Assembly (NCBI GenBank): GCA_947253195.1
Contig: CAMXXM010000034.1
Location: 1-9,822, forward strand
Source of the DNA: an uncultured Porphyromonas sp.
GTDB taxonomy: Bacteria > Bacteroidota > Bacteroidia > Bacteroidales > Porphyromonadaceae
DNA length: 9,822 bases
Reading direction: 5' to 3'
Shown here: positions 1 to 6,256 of the stretch, in pieces
Layout: every line of letters begins with the position of its first letter
How positions within the stretch are numbered: the stretch's first letter is position 1
The notes under the pieces: model-generated
Seen by the model: only the letters and a program-made list of their open reading frames with translations
The model's database searches: none
Told to the model about the DNA's origin: nothing
Made by a program: the position numbers and the translations under genes

Positions 1-332
1 ATGTACTCCACCCGCTCACTCTGCTTACCTGCTCCGCCATACACCGAGGTCCCATATCGGAGCAAATTATAGACCGCCTCACCGGCATCCTTCAGGTTTT
101 CCCATCGATCACAGCCGCAAGCCTCTTTTTTCAGCTCTTTGATGGCTCGCTCAGCAGTCTCTTGGCTCTTCTCCTGATGAGATACAATCCACTGCTTCAG
201 CACCTCCTCGCGGATATTTCCATTCTCCACCCCACCGAGGTCTCCGATATACTTCACCCCGGGTAGATATTGAGCAGTGATCTGCTTCACCTGCTCCTGC
301 GACACTCGCTCAGGTTCAATGATTCTCTTCAT
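1..332 (-). CDS. hsdR: Type I restriction endonuclease subunit R, N-terminal part (cut by window edge)
   Basis: This is the start of the motor and nuclease subunit of a type I restriction enzyme, which translocates DNA with its helicase domains and cleaves unmethylated DNA. An open frame of 110 codons begins MKRIIEPERVSQEQVKQITA and continues off the left edge. It contains YIGDLGGVENGNI near residues 28-40, then a helical stretch (ETAERAIKELKKE) and a motif LLRYGTSVYGGAGKQ near residues 90-104. This matches the usual HsdR N-terminal pattern in which a 'YLGD' motif is followed by helices and a 'LLRYG..V....G' strand before the nuclease core. The catalytic PD-(D/E)xK residues and helicase motifs lie outside the window and cannot be judged. 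The ATG overlaps the hsdS stop codon as ATGA, so translation is probably coupled to hsdS. Seen: the frame, overlap and motifs. Inferred: that the rest of the gene is intact. Confidence 0.85.
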   Translation of the reverse strand, partial: MKRIIEPERVSQEQVKQITAQYLPGVKYIGDLGGVENGNIREEVLKQWIVSHQEKSQETAERAIKELKKEACGCDRWENLKDAGEAVYNLLRYGTSVYGGAGKQSERVEY

Positions 333-1513
333 ATTAGACGCACCTTACCCGTTAGTAACTCCTCCATGGCTCCTTCTTTCATCTGCCGGTACTTCTCTAT
401 CTGCTCTTCCAGTGCCTCAATCCCCCGATCCATGTTAGAGAGCACAGATGCAATGGCTGACTGCTCCTCCAATTTAGTTGGAATGAACAGTTCTATTTCC
501 ATTAAGTTTTTTGCATTCAACTTTGCTCGTTCACCTCCTACAACAATTTCTTTGTAATTTGGAGTCTTCAGTGCATAAGATAAGAAGCAGGTACTGCACT
601 GACCAAACTTGCCTTGCAAGACATGAGCATGATTATTAACCCATATTTTCCCCATAATATACTGAGTTGGATAATTTGATAAATCATTTGCTCCGTCTTC
701 TGCAATCAATACATATTCTCCATCATGTGTGTAGCCTTGAACATAACCTTGAATGCCGTTTGCTCCATAATAAGGTGTGGATCCCTTAACTCTTAGGTTT
801 TCGGCTACTGGAACACGAAGGTTATCGTATCTATTACTAATTTGTTCAATTGTTCTTTTTTTCCAAGGGGCGGTGAAGCCGGGGAGGCGAGTAGTACCAG
901 AGAGAAGGGCTTGCATAGTGGCAGCCTTGACCTGCTTTCTCTTCTCCAATAGAGCAGCAAGGTTATCAATATGCTCGTCAAAATGGCTTAGAACTTCCGC
1001 TATCCGCTTTTGCTCCTCAATAGGAGGCTGTGGAATTATTTGATTCCGTACAATTTCTTGGCTGATATTGGGTTGTCCTGCACCACGCCCTAAAGCTACT
1101 ATCTCATCACGATAACACTGCAAATAATAGAAAAGATATAATATGTGTGAATCTTGTTTTGATAAAATCGCACAACAAGCTTGATTTGTTGCTGCAGAAC
1201 AATCTAAAATGCCAAGTTTTCCTATTGTTGCTCCATACATAGCCAACAGTAATGTTCCTATAGGAAAAACCTTGGCAGATGAGTTCTGTAGTCCTAATTC
1301 TGTTATAGATTCGTTTGTATCTGTTATATAACCATCTAACAGCTCACCGGTTGTAACCCATTTTATTTTCCCATTTTCCCAATACTCTCTTACAGATCTA
1401 GATGGTGTTCCACCTGAAGTCGTATCGTATACATCTCCTAGTCTAACAGCCTCCCAGTCGTGTGGTATAAGCCCTATGTCGGTCTGCTTAAAGTTGGTCT
1501 CTTTTCGTGCCAT
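329..1513 (-). CDS. hsdS: Type I restriction-modification specificity subunit S
   Basis: HsdS reads the bipartite DNA target for both the methyltransferase (M2S) and the restriction complex (R2M2S). The 394-aa product has the classical layout: target-recognition domain 1 (about residues 14-160, beginning IGLIPHDWEAVRLGDV), a central conserved helix (about 163-212, with EEQKRIAEVL), recognition domain 2 (about 216-345), and a distal helix (about 347-394, with EEQSAIASVL). The two helices are recognisable repeats of each other, both running EEQ..IA.VL..., then a K-rich helix ending LL.G..RL. I chose the ATG at 1513, 4 bases after the hsdM stop; an in-frame TTG at 1528 would add five residues and overlap hsdM. 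The stop overlaps the hsdR start. Both recognition domains are visibly AT-richer than the helices, as expected for exchangeable specificity modules. The target sequence cannot be predicted from here. No second hsdS or inversion repeat is visible nearby. Confidence 0.93.
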   Translation of the reverse strand: MARKETNFKQTDIGLIPHDWEAVRLGDVYDTTSGGTPSRSVREYWENGKIKWVTTGELLDGYITDTNESITELGLQNSSAKVFPIGTLLLAMYGATIGKLGILDCSAATNQACCAILSKQDSHILYLFYYLQCYRDEIVALGRGAGQPNISQEIVRNQIIPQPPIEEQKRIAEVLSHFDEHIDNLAALLEKRKQVKAATMQALLSGTTRLPGFTAPWKKRTIEQISNRYDNLRVPVAENLRVKGSTPYYGANGIQGYVQGYTHDGEYVLIAEDGANDLSNYPTQYIMGKIWVNNHAHVLQGKFGQCSTCFLSYALKTPNYKEIVVGGERAKLNAKNLMEIELFIPTKLEEQSAIASVLSNMDRGIEALEEQIEKYRQMKEGAMEELLTGKVRLI

Positions 1514-1517
1514 AGCC

Positions 1518-3962
1518 TTAGATGTCAAAGCCCAATTTCCTTAAGTCATCAAGTACAGTCTGCTGGGACCTCTCCACGGCTTTCTCCAGCTCGGGCAGGG
1601 TACTCCTGTATCGGTCAGATAGCTCATGCAGCTTTGCGATCGCACTCTGGAGGCTTGAGTCCATCAGCGAGTCCAGTCTATTCCTGATCTCCGCCAGCCA
1701 CTTGTGGTGCAGCACCATATCCCGCACTTGTGGCTCCGAGAGCTCAGGATAGAGAGTCTCAATCTCCCGGGTAAGTTCTTTTATCGTCGCCTTTAGCGCA
1801 TCATTATACTTTTTCTTCTTGTCAGCCAGTGCAATATATCGTTTCCACGCCTTCAGCTCCTCCGGAGTCTGCTCCTTCTCCATCCCCTTCTTTGATCCCT
1901 CCTTATAGAGTGCACGGACGTTTTTCTCTACCACTTGATCTTTGTCATTGAGTGCACGGGCAAATAGCTCCTCATCCTCAGCAATCAATTGGGATATCTC
2001 CTCCTCTTTCTCACCTATCTGTCGCTCTGCCTCCTCTATCTTCTTGAGTAATTGCGGGAAAAACACTCTTGCCACCACAGGGGTCGGCAATAGGTCACAC
2101 TCCAGCTGGTCGTAGGTATAGGTCTTGCGGGGGGTGTTATTCTTGCCGAGTGGCACCTCTGCCGAGACTTTCCAGCCATCACGACTAATCAGGTAGAGAT
2201 CATCCTGCATCGTCTCCGCCCAGTATTCCATCAGCGCCTCGTACACCTCGTAGGGATCCACAAGCGTGGGACGTACTTGGAAAGTCTCAAGGATCGAGTC
2301 GCTAAGCTGTGAGATAATCTCCTTGGGCATACACCCTTGCTTTATCTCCGTCATTAACTTCTTGAGCACGTCTTTCCACTCGTCAAAGGCAGTCGCGTAG
2401 CGAGCCTCCTGAGCCTTGTAGGAGCTGTCCGTAGTGATGGTCCTCTCTATGTCCTCGCTTGCCAATAGCGTGGGCTCTACATAGCCCTCTACAGCTGCAG
2501 GCTGAAGCAATCTGTCGTACAGCGTGGGACACACCTCCCACAGCCGCTCCAGCACAGTAAGGTCAGCCTCCGGGATGCCGCCATGCAGATGAGCGTAAAG
2601 GTCATGTGGCACATCGCTCTCTCGGGGAGTGATGTAGCGCGTGATATTAAGGTTGTACTCTTGATCGGCTATCTCCTCATAGCTCACCATACGTGAGAAG
2701 TGTGGTACATCCTCCTTGGTACGCCACACATCAATGATCCTGCGGATATCCTCTTCTCGGAGTCGATTCTTGGCCCCGTCCTTACGAAAGCCATCCTTGG
2801 CATCTACCATATAGATGCCCTTAGACTCCTTAGTCATCGACTTGTCGATGACGATGATGCAGGCAGAGATCCCGGTGCCATAGAAGATATTGGGAGGCAG
2901 TCCGATGATGCCTGATATGTAGTGGTTGTTGATGATGTTTTGACGAATCTTGGCCTCCTCTCCACCTCTGAAGAGCACACCGTGAGGGAGGAAGCATGCA
3001 GCCTTGCCATTGGGCGCTGTGGAGCGGATCAGGTGTAGCAGGAAGGCGTAGTCACCATTGCCATTAGGAGGCAGTCCTATTTTCTCATCATTTTTGCTCC
3101 AGCGACCAAAGAGGTCATCGTCCTGTGCCGACTTTTGCCACCCCTTGACCGAGAATGGAGGATTGGCGACACAGTAGTCGAATCCGTCTCGGGTATTACT
3201 GTCCTCAAGGTGGTGTGGTGCATTGAGCGTATCTCCCAGCCTCAGGTCGTAATTATCCATGCCGTGGATGATCATGTTCATCTTGGCCATATTGAGCGTG
3301 GAGAGGTCTTTTTCCTGCCCGTAGAGTGCCGTCATGCCTGCTCGCGACTCATCAGCGGCTCTCAGGAGTAGGGATCCGCTGCCCGCCGCCATATCGTAAA
3401 TGGTGATGAGTCGCCTGGTGTCCGCCTCAATATTGAGGAGCTTAGCTGCGAGACGGCTCGCCTCTGCCGGGGTGTAAAACTGTCCCTTGGACTTACCACT
3501 CTGTGTGGCAAAGTTACGCATCAGATACTCGTATGCATCGCCAATCAGGTCGTCATCTGCTGCACGATTGCTACTGAAGTCAAGCTCGGGCTTCTGAAAG
3601 ATCCCGATCAGATTGCTCGCGGTATCTACGAGGTCCTTCCCCTTACCCAGCTTATCCTCATTATTAAAGTCCGCATTGCTAAAGAAGCCGATCCCGAGGT
3701 GGTACACCTTGGCGATCTCCTCGAGCTTCTTATTGAGCTGATCACCGATACCTACTTGATTCTTAAGCTTAGCGATGTCATCAAAGCTACACCCCTTGGG
3801 TACCTTTATGGCGTAGGGATCACTTTTCTGCTTATCGCTAATGTATTTCCAGAAGAGCATCACCAATACATAGTCCTTGTATTGCGATGCATCCATACTC
3901 CCCCTCAATTCGTCACAGCTCTTCCACAGCGCGCTATATATTGCAGACTTCTTTACCGCCAT
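1518..3962 (-). CDS. hsdM: Type I restriction-modification DNA methyltransferase subunit M, long form
   Basis: HsdM transfers a methyl group from S-adenosylmethionine to N6 of adenine within the site chosen by HsdS. From the ATG at 3962 the product is 814 aa. It has a helical HsdM N-terminal domain (about 1-140, with VLVMLFWKYISDK), QFYTP at 161-165, the AdoMet-binding motif I DMAAGSGSLL at 190-199, and the catalytic motif IV NPPF at 267-270. The core ends near residue 480. The remaining 330 or so residues are mostly charged helix, with likely coiled coil around 636-680 and 700-810, so the protein is much longer than the roughly 500 aa of classical HsdM. Start choice: a GTG frame extends 45 bases upstream to 4007, but it lies at the edge of the candidate promoter, whereas the ATG at 3962 is preceded by the purine-rich GGAAAAGAG. 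Key catalytic motifs are intact, so the enzyme is probably active. hsdS follows after 4 bases. Confidence 0.95.
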   Translation of the reverse strand: MAVKKSAIYSALWKSCDELRGSMDASQYKDYVLVMLFWKYISDKQKSDPYAIKVPKGCSFDDIAKLKNQVGIGDQLNKKLEEIAKVYHLGIGFFSNADFNNEDKLGKGKDLVDTASNLIGIFQKPELDFSSNRAADDDLIGDAYEYLMRNFATQSGKSKGQFYTPAEASRLAAKLLNIEADTRRLITIYDMAAGSGSLLLRAADESRAGMTALYGQEKDLSTLNMAKMNMIIHGMDNYDLRLGDTLNAPHHLEDSNTRDGFDYCVANPPFSVKGWQKSAQDDDLFGRWSKNDEKIGLPPNGNGDYAFLLHLIRSTAPNGKAACFLPHGVLFRGGEEAKIRQNIINNHYISGIIGLPPNIFYGTGISACIIVIDKSMTKESKGIYMVDAKDGFRKDGAKNRLREEDIRRIIDVWRTKEDVPHFSRMVSYEEIADQEYNLNITRYITPRESDVPHDLYAHLHGGIPEADLTVLERLWEVCPTLYDRLLQPAAVEGYVEPTLLASEDIERTITTDSSYKAQEARYATAFDEWKDVLKKLMTEIKQGCMPKEIISQLSDSILETFQVRPTLVDPYEVYEALMEYWAETMQDDLYLISRDGWKVSAEVPLGKNNTPRKTYTYDQLECDLLPTPVVARVFFPQLLKKIEEAERQIGEKEEEISQLIAEDEELFARALNDKDQVVEKNVRALYKEGSKKGMEKEQTPEELKAWKRYIALADKKKKYNDALKATIKELTREIETLYPELSEPQVRDMVLHHKWLAEIRNRLDSLMDSSLQSAIAKLHELSDRYRSTLPELEKAVERSQQTVLDDLRKLGFDI

Positions 3963-4010
3963 AGTTATCTCTTTTCCCGTTGGGTATTCAGTGGTTACCC
4001 TCCCCACCTA

Positions 4011-4043
4011 CAAACTTACCAATACAGCCGCTCTCCTACACAA
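4011..4043 (-). promoter_or_regulatory. Candidate promoter of the hsdMSR operon
   Basis: On the minus strand TAAGTTTG (4018-4011) matches the Bacteroidetes -7 consensus TAnnTTTG exactly. A TTG (4043-4041) lies 22 bases upstream of it, close to the usual -33 spacing. Transcription would start near 4003 and leave a leader of about 40 bases before the hsdM ATG at 3962. The -33 match is only three bases, so this is a moderate prediction. Confidence 0.4.
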
Positions 4044-4067
4044 TAGTAGCTTGTTGGGAAAAGATGA

Positions 4068-4119
4068 CTGTAAGATGTGGTAAACGTAGGAAAGGGAGTG
4101 CTACCACACCTCTTTACAG
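4068..4119. repeat. Interrupted 13-bp inverted repeat upstream of hsdM
   Basis: CTGTAA (4068-4073) pairs with TTACAG (4114-4119), and TGTGGTA (4076-4082) pairs with TACCACA (4102-4108). The interior joints are 2 and 5 bases and the loop is 19 bases. All 13 pairs are perfect. It sits just upstream of the candidate hsdM promoter. It could be an operator for a dimeric regulator of the restriction operon. It could also be a weak terminator for transcription arriving from the orphan gene, because on the minus strand the stem is followed by TCATCTTTT. The pairing is seen; either role is inference. Confidence 0.45.
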
Positions 4120-4338
4120 CGTGCTATTATCGAGTAGGCGAGGGGGTGACTTTGTTCAGAGCAGGGGAAGTACCCGTAATGTTGGCTGGCAATAAGGTGA
4201 TGGCTTCTTTGAGTGTAAGACTCGTTAATCCAGAGTAGTTCTTTCGGCATACACATCAAATGATATTCTTCGAGCATTATTTGAAATACAATAGTACGGG
4301 GTCAGCGATACAACTATTTTGCGATGGATGTATATACA

Positions 4339-5373
4339 TTATTCATCTGGTTCATCTTCATCATCCAAACACACAAATCCTTCAAAAGAAATATCTTCCC
4401 CTATCAATGATATAGCTTCAGTCCGGTCTTTGCCGTACTCGTTGTCTTCATAGATTTGGCTAATCTCATCTGTAACAATCGTTTCTTTACTGAAATCAAA
4501 CAAAAATCGAGCATAAGTATTATTCTCTTCACCTTCTAAGTTCAATGGTTTTATTGAATTTACATAGCGTGTAAACACGTCCTCAGAGTTCTTTTCGTTC
4601 ATTAGATATACTAGGACTTCTTTTTGACATTGTCTCTCGTCGTCAAATGAATATTCTTTTGACACGAAGATTTTGAAGGCTTTGGATTCATAACGAATCT
4701 CATATGTGCACAAGCGTAGATTATGCGCTTGCTCTTCTATAATCTCGAACAGTTGGGTTGAAATCTTGCTTATAGTCTTCCCTATAAAGTGTCTTATTCT
4801 TGTGTCTATTATAATTTCAGACGTAAAGAATGAACAATCATTGTCCTTGGTTTGAAGTTCGTCGCAAATAAATTGGGTCAGCTTAGTTTTATCCTGATTT
4901 GGATGAAATACAGATGATAGATTATATCTGTCATACCTATATGTTTTGTAGAAATCCGATAATAACTGCAGGAATTTATTATGGACCTTGCCAAGCTTTA
5001 AGGTCGATTGTCTTTTTATCCTGTTTATAAGCTCTAAGTGGTTATGCGTGATAAGTGACTTTTCAAATTTTTCTTGGTCAGTTTGAGGGTTGTGTTCCAG
5101 TAGAATAATAGCTATTTTTTCCAGTCGCTCAATCCCAACAGCAGTATAGTACAAAAATGTAAAACACTCGTCTTCATGATTAAAATGCTCCATTTTATCT
5201 AGGAGCAACAGTGCATCGTATAAAAAAGCTCCAGAAACGTGCAACTCAGTTCCTAATCTAAAGTTTTTCCAAAAGAAGTCTGGACCCTCAAACTCTGAAT
5301 GTATCGTTACCATTTTATCGCTCTGACCTATCTCCTTGGGTTGTATATGGCATCGTAAATGTAACAAAAACAT
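4339..5373 (-). CDS. Orphan protein of unknown function beside the type I restriction operon
   Basis: I do not recognise this 344-aa protein. It has no signal peptide, no transmembrane segment and no nuclease, ATPase or helix-turn-helix motif that I can identify. The N-terminal half (about residues 45-165) is rich in predicted helix, including FLYYTAVGIERLEKIAIILL, then ITHNHLELINRI and FYKTYRYDRYNL. This order of helices with a conserved-looking 'GIERLEKI', a central histidine and an R-x-x-R cluster recalls HEPN-type proteins, but the canonical Rx4-6H motif is not present, so that is only a suggestion. The C-terminal half looks mixed alpha/beta, with a very acidic tail (DDEDEPDE). The gene is markedly AT-richer than its neighbours, suggesting transfer. 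The start could be the ATG at 5373, or an ATG at 5313 (MVTIHSEFEGPDF), which has AAGGAG some 18 bases upstream; neither is clear. It is co-directional with hsdM, 376 bases upstream of it. Confidence 0.75.
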   Translation of the reverse strand: MFLLHLRCHIQPKEIGQSDKMVTIHSEFEGPDFFWKNFRLGTELHVSGAFLYDALLLLDKMEHFNHEDECFTFLYYTAVGIERLEKIAIILLEHNPQTDQEKFEKSLITHNHLELINRIKRQSTLKLGKVHNKFLQLLSDFYKTYRYDRYNLSSVFHPNQDKTKLTQFICDELQTKDNDCSFFTSEIIIDTRIRHFIGKTISKISTQLFEIIEEQAHNLRLCTYEIRYESKAFKIFVSKEYSFDDERQCQKEVLVYLMNEKNSEDVFTRYVNSIKPLNLEGEENNTYARFLFDFSKETIVTDEISQIYEDNEYGKDRTEAISLIGEDISFEGFVCLDDEDEPDE

Positions 5374-5494
5374 ATTATTAGTTAGTCTAATATTTGGCAG
5401 GGGTGACGGATTTCAGCTTCACAACTAAGAAGTGGCAATCTCTGTCGCTGTGCCATGCCTTTGACTGATCCTTCTCTGGATAATATCGTCAGTC

Positions 5495-5526
5495 GATCCC
5501 GCAGGGGGCGAAGCCCCGGAGGGATC
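5495..5526. repeat. REP-like GC-rich palindrome
   Basis: Outer arms GATCCC (5495-5500) and GGGATC (5521-5526) enclose an inner perfect stem GGGGC (5505-5509) / GCCCC (5513-5517) with a GAA loop. The interior joints are 4 and 3 bases. The compact size and GC-rich hairpin resemble repetitive extragenic palindromes. There is no U-tract on either side, so it is a poor intrinsic terminator. Whether it recurs elsewhere in the genome cannot be seen here. Confidence 0.5.
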
Positions 5527-5600
5527 ATCGCTCTTTAGCCCACATGTCGAGGCACAAAGTGCTGAAGACTGTAGGAAAAGAGGATCCCGGGAAAGATATA

Positions 5601-5666
5601 CGACCCCGCCAGGATGTCGCACTTATCAGGGAGTCAAGTAATCAGTGCGACACCCTGGCGGGGTCG
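5601..5666. repeat. Long palindrome with 23-bp arms
   Basis: Left arm 5601-5623 (starts CGACCCCGCCAGG) and right arm 5644-5666 (ends CCTGGCGGGGTCG) are inverted copies with a single difference (A at 5614 opposite C at 5653); the loop is 20 bases. In minus-strand RNA that difference becomes a G-U pair, so the stem is fully paired only in that orientation. Minus-strand RNA continues UAUAUCUUU after the stem, so it could terminate transcription coming from the rhuM remnant. Alternatively it is a small mobile or REP-type element, or the fold of a small RNA. The structure is seen; its role is not. Confidence 0.7.
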
Positions 5667-5685
5667 CGAGATCATTTGCGATACC

Positions 5686-5985
5686 TTATCTCCACACTCG
5701 GAATCCTATGGCTAATACCATATCAAGAGCATAGAAAGTTGTCTGATAATTCTTGCCGTCGGCGGCAGTTGTCAAATAATCTTTGACAACTGATTTCTCG
5801 TCTAACTCACTCTCTTCCAGTATGTTTGTTATGTGGTAGCTTATGGATTGCTTTGAGGTGGCAAAAAGTTCTGCCATCTGGTTTTGGTTCATCCAGATGT
5901 TACCATCCTTGGCATAGAGGGTCACTCTTGCTTTGCCATCATCGGTATTGTAGATGATGATCTGATTTTCCTCCGCTTGCTTCAT
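5686..5985 (-). pseudogene. rhuM: Truncated RhuM-family gene (N-terminal remnant)
   Basis: The 99-aa frame closely follows the start of RhuM-family proteins: IIIYNTDDGKARVTLYAKDG, then the helix-turn-helix-like WMNQNQMAELFATSKQSISYHI (about 31-52), ELDEKSVVKDYLTTAADGKNY (about 60-80) and YALDMVLAIGFRV (85-97). The family normally goes on with an 'R..RGTQFR.WA' segment and totals about 330-345 aa. Here the frame reads W-R-stop immediately after GFRV, and nothing resembling the remainder is visible downstream, where the 23-bp-arm palindrome begins 20 bases further on. It is therefore best read as a broken gene, though a short DNA-binding product could still be made. RhuM was named in a Salmonella pathogenicity island; its biochemical role is not settled, and relatives are often found near restriction genes. 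The ATG at 5985 is the natural start. Confidence 0.8.
5766..5792. repeat. Perfect 11-bp palindrome inside the rhuM remnant
   Basis: CAGTTGTCAAA (5766-5776) and TTTGACAACTG (5782-5792) are perfect inverted copies around a 5-base spacer. The site lies inside the stretch encoding SVVKDYLTT, which is a conserved family motif, so it may be a by-product of coding. It could also be an operator for a dimeric helix-turn-helix protein, possibly RhuM itself. Only the symmetry is certain. Confidence 0.4.
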
Positions 5986-6178
5986 GATACCAGTTTCTTT
6001 TTCTCCAACAAATTATCTCGAACTACAGACTCTTACACACACTGCTCCCCTAAACAAAAATACCCATTTCACACCACTTGGCAGTTGATTATGGAGGAGA
6101 CTTGGACTTGGCTAAAGGGTTTTGGCTGACATACCGATGTTCTATCCCATCAGCCGCGAGACATTGCCATAAATTGAC

Positions 6179-6186
6179 TAATTTTG
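6179..6186 (+). promoter_or_regulatory. Candidate -7 box for the tricorn-like protease gene
   Basis: TAATTTTG matches the Bacteroidetes -7 consensus TAnnTTTG exactly and sits about 70 bases before the chosen start at 6257. The nearest upstream TTG (6164-6166) is only 12 bases away, shorter than the usual 19-23, so the -33 half is unsupported. If real, the leader would be about 60 bases, and it would place the in-frame ATG at 6221 also inside the transcript. Confidence 0.35.
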
Positions 6187-6256
6187 CGAAAGACAGAGGG
6201 GGAGACGGAGTTAACACCCGATGCAACATTCATCAAACCACTTAACTATAACCAAA

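Larger units (their letters stand above)
4008..4338. other. Gene-free stretch between orphan gene and hsdM
   Basis: No convincing coding sequence is visible on either strand; the short open frames here have no family resemblance and partly run antisense to hsdM. The stretch holds the candidate hsdM promoter, the broken inverted repeat at 4068-4119, and a weaker AT-rich inverted repeat (arms 4256-4264 and 4276-4284, 8 of 9 bases matching, loop 11). The weaker repeat lies about 55 bases beyond the stop of the minus-strand orphan gene. It has no U-tract, so I do not call it a terminator. Confidence 0.5.
5374..5685. other. Non-coding, palindrome-rich stretch between orphan gene and rhuM remnant
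   Basis: No credible gene is visible. Short open frames on both strands pass straight through the palindromes and show no family resemblance. The stretch contains two separate strong palindromes (5495-5526 and 5601-5666), annotated on their own. Base composition is GC-rich around the palindromes, in sharp contrast to the AT-rich orphan gene beside it, so the repeats look like insertions or remnants rather than part of that gene's leader. Confidence 0.5.

Noticed and set aside
329..1513. Phase-variable hsdS inversion locus
   Set aside because: No second hsdS fragment, recombinase or inverted repeat pair is present in the window. It may exist beyond the left edge, but nothing here supports it.
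5425..5622. A 65-codon minus-strand open frame
   Set aside because: It covers the REP-like palindrome and one arm of the larger one and has no family resemblance.
5601..5666. Possible CRISPR repeat
   Set aside because: There is only one palindromic unit with no regularly spaced copies and no cas gene; the 22-bp array at the right end also lacks unique spacers of spacer length.
5544..5786. An 80-codon plus-strand open frame across the palindromes
   Set aside because: It reads through both arms of the 23-bp-arm palindrome and antisense to the rhuM remnant, with no recognisable residues; most likely accidental.
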